From NCBI GenBank assembly GCA_964418585.1, contig CAYQMG010000147.1, forward strand, positions 13,445-77,444: a stretch of 64,000 nucleotides of DNA, read 5' to 3'. The translations under genes and the position numbers were made by a program. The stretch is from JAJRTE01 sp964418585. Lineage in GTDB: Bacteria > Myxococcota_A > UBA796 > JAJRTE01. Positions 63,878-64,000 of the stretch are shown piece by piece. Under the pieces are notes generated by a model. It worked only from the letters and a program-made list of their open reading frames with translations. It made no database searches and was not told the origin of the DNA. Each line of letters starts with the position of its first letter. Positions within the stretch are counted from its first letter, which is position 1.

Positions 63878-64000
63878 ATGATCCCATGGCACCGCCTGTT
63901 CGGGCTCGGACTCACCGACCTCTATCACGGAACCAGCTACCGGGTCGAACTCGAAAAGGACCTCTCCCTCAAGCAACAGTTCCTCGACGTGGCCATCATC
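63878..64000 (+). CDS. 5' end of an uncharacterised protein, cut by the window edge
   Basis: The 41 visible residues begin MIPWHRLFGLGLTDLYHG and continue YRVELEKDLSLKQQFLDVAII, running off the right end. The WHRLFGL..TD and VELEKDLSLKQQ pattern recalls a family of uncharacterised bacterial proteins sometimes linked to PD-(D/E)XK or transposase-type nucleases; I am unsure of this. GAGG lies about six bases upstream of the ATG. The gene needs the adjacent sequence for any assignment. Confidence 0.55.
   Translation, partial: MIPWHRLFGLGLTDLYHGTSYRVELEKDLSLKQQFLDVAII

Overview
The window is GC-rich, densely coding Gram-negative DNA. It carries two SurA/PpiC-type periplasmic isomerases, an Omp85-type barrel, about eight predicted lipoproteins, GT-C type membrane glycosyltransferases and F-type ATP synthase genes. 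Two neighbouring surface proteins end in a GCGC - short hydrophobic stretch - RRR tail resembling the MYXO-CTERM sorting signal, and one of them carries FG-GAP and MopE-type repeats. Together these point to Myxococcota or a related lineage of the former Deltaproteobacteria. This is inferred from gene content; no rRNA gene is present to confirm it.

Left part (0-13 kb): a pentaheme cytochrome c on the minus strand faces away from a plus-strand run of a hypothetical gene, an ABC-F ATPase, mfd, a PpiC lipoprotein, a SurA-like chaperone and pdxA. A minus-strand F0 cluster follows (atpZ, atpI, atpB, atpE), with a good sigma-70 type promoter and none of the b, b' or F1 genes. From 13 to 25.4 kb lies the replication-initiation block, all on the minus strand: dnaA, dnaN, recF, then a tightly overlapping gyrB - fabH - ArsA-like - ArsA-like - gyrA operon. 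DnaA-box-like sequences in the dnaA-dnaN gap and candidate promoters for dnaA, dnaN and gyrB suggest the chromosomal origin is near.

Middle (25.7-39.5 kb): a leaderless M4 (protealysin-like) protease, a YjbQ protein, two tandem paralogous barrel proteins, two related GT-C membrane proteins, a TPR lipoprotein, an RluA-type pseudouridine synthase, a CAP-domain membrane protein, QueG and NAD-type GAPDH with a near-consensus promoter.

Accessory right part (39.7-64 kb): a propeller/MopE surface protein next to a putative secreted metalloprotease, both with the GCGC tail. Next is a two-gene unit of an NYN-like protein lacking its usual acidic motif and an XPD/DinG-type helicase with an N-terminal RecB/Cas4-like nuclease domain. 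Then come an Omp85 barrel, another GT-C protein, a degenerate sigma-54-activator-like regulator with two cupin domains, a divergent DEDDh exonuclease-WYL fusion, and a five-gene overlapping operon of predicted surface lipoproteins (TIG-like, GATase-like, vWA, Cys-rich, P-domain/Ig-like). The last kilobase is mostly non-coding and ends in a truncated gene. The NYN-like/nuclease-helicase pair is the best candidate for an undescribed system, followed by the cupin regulator and the lipoprotein operon.
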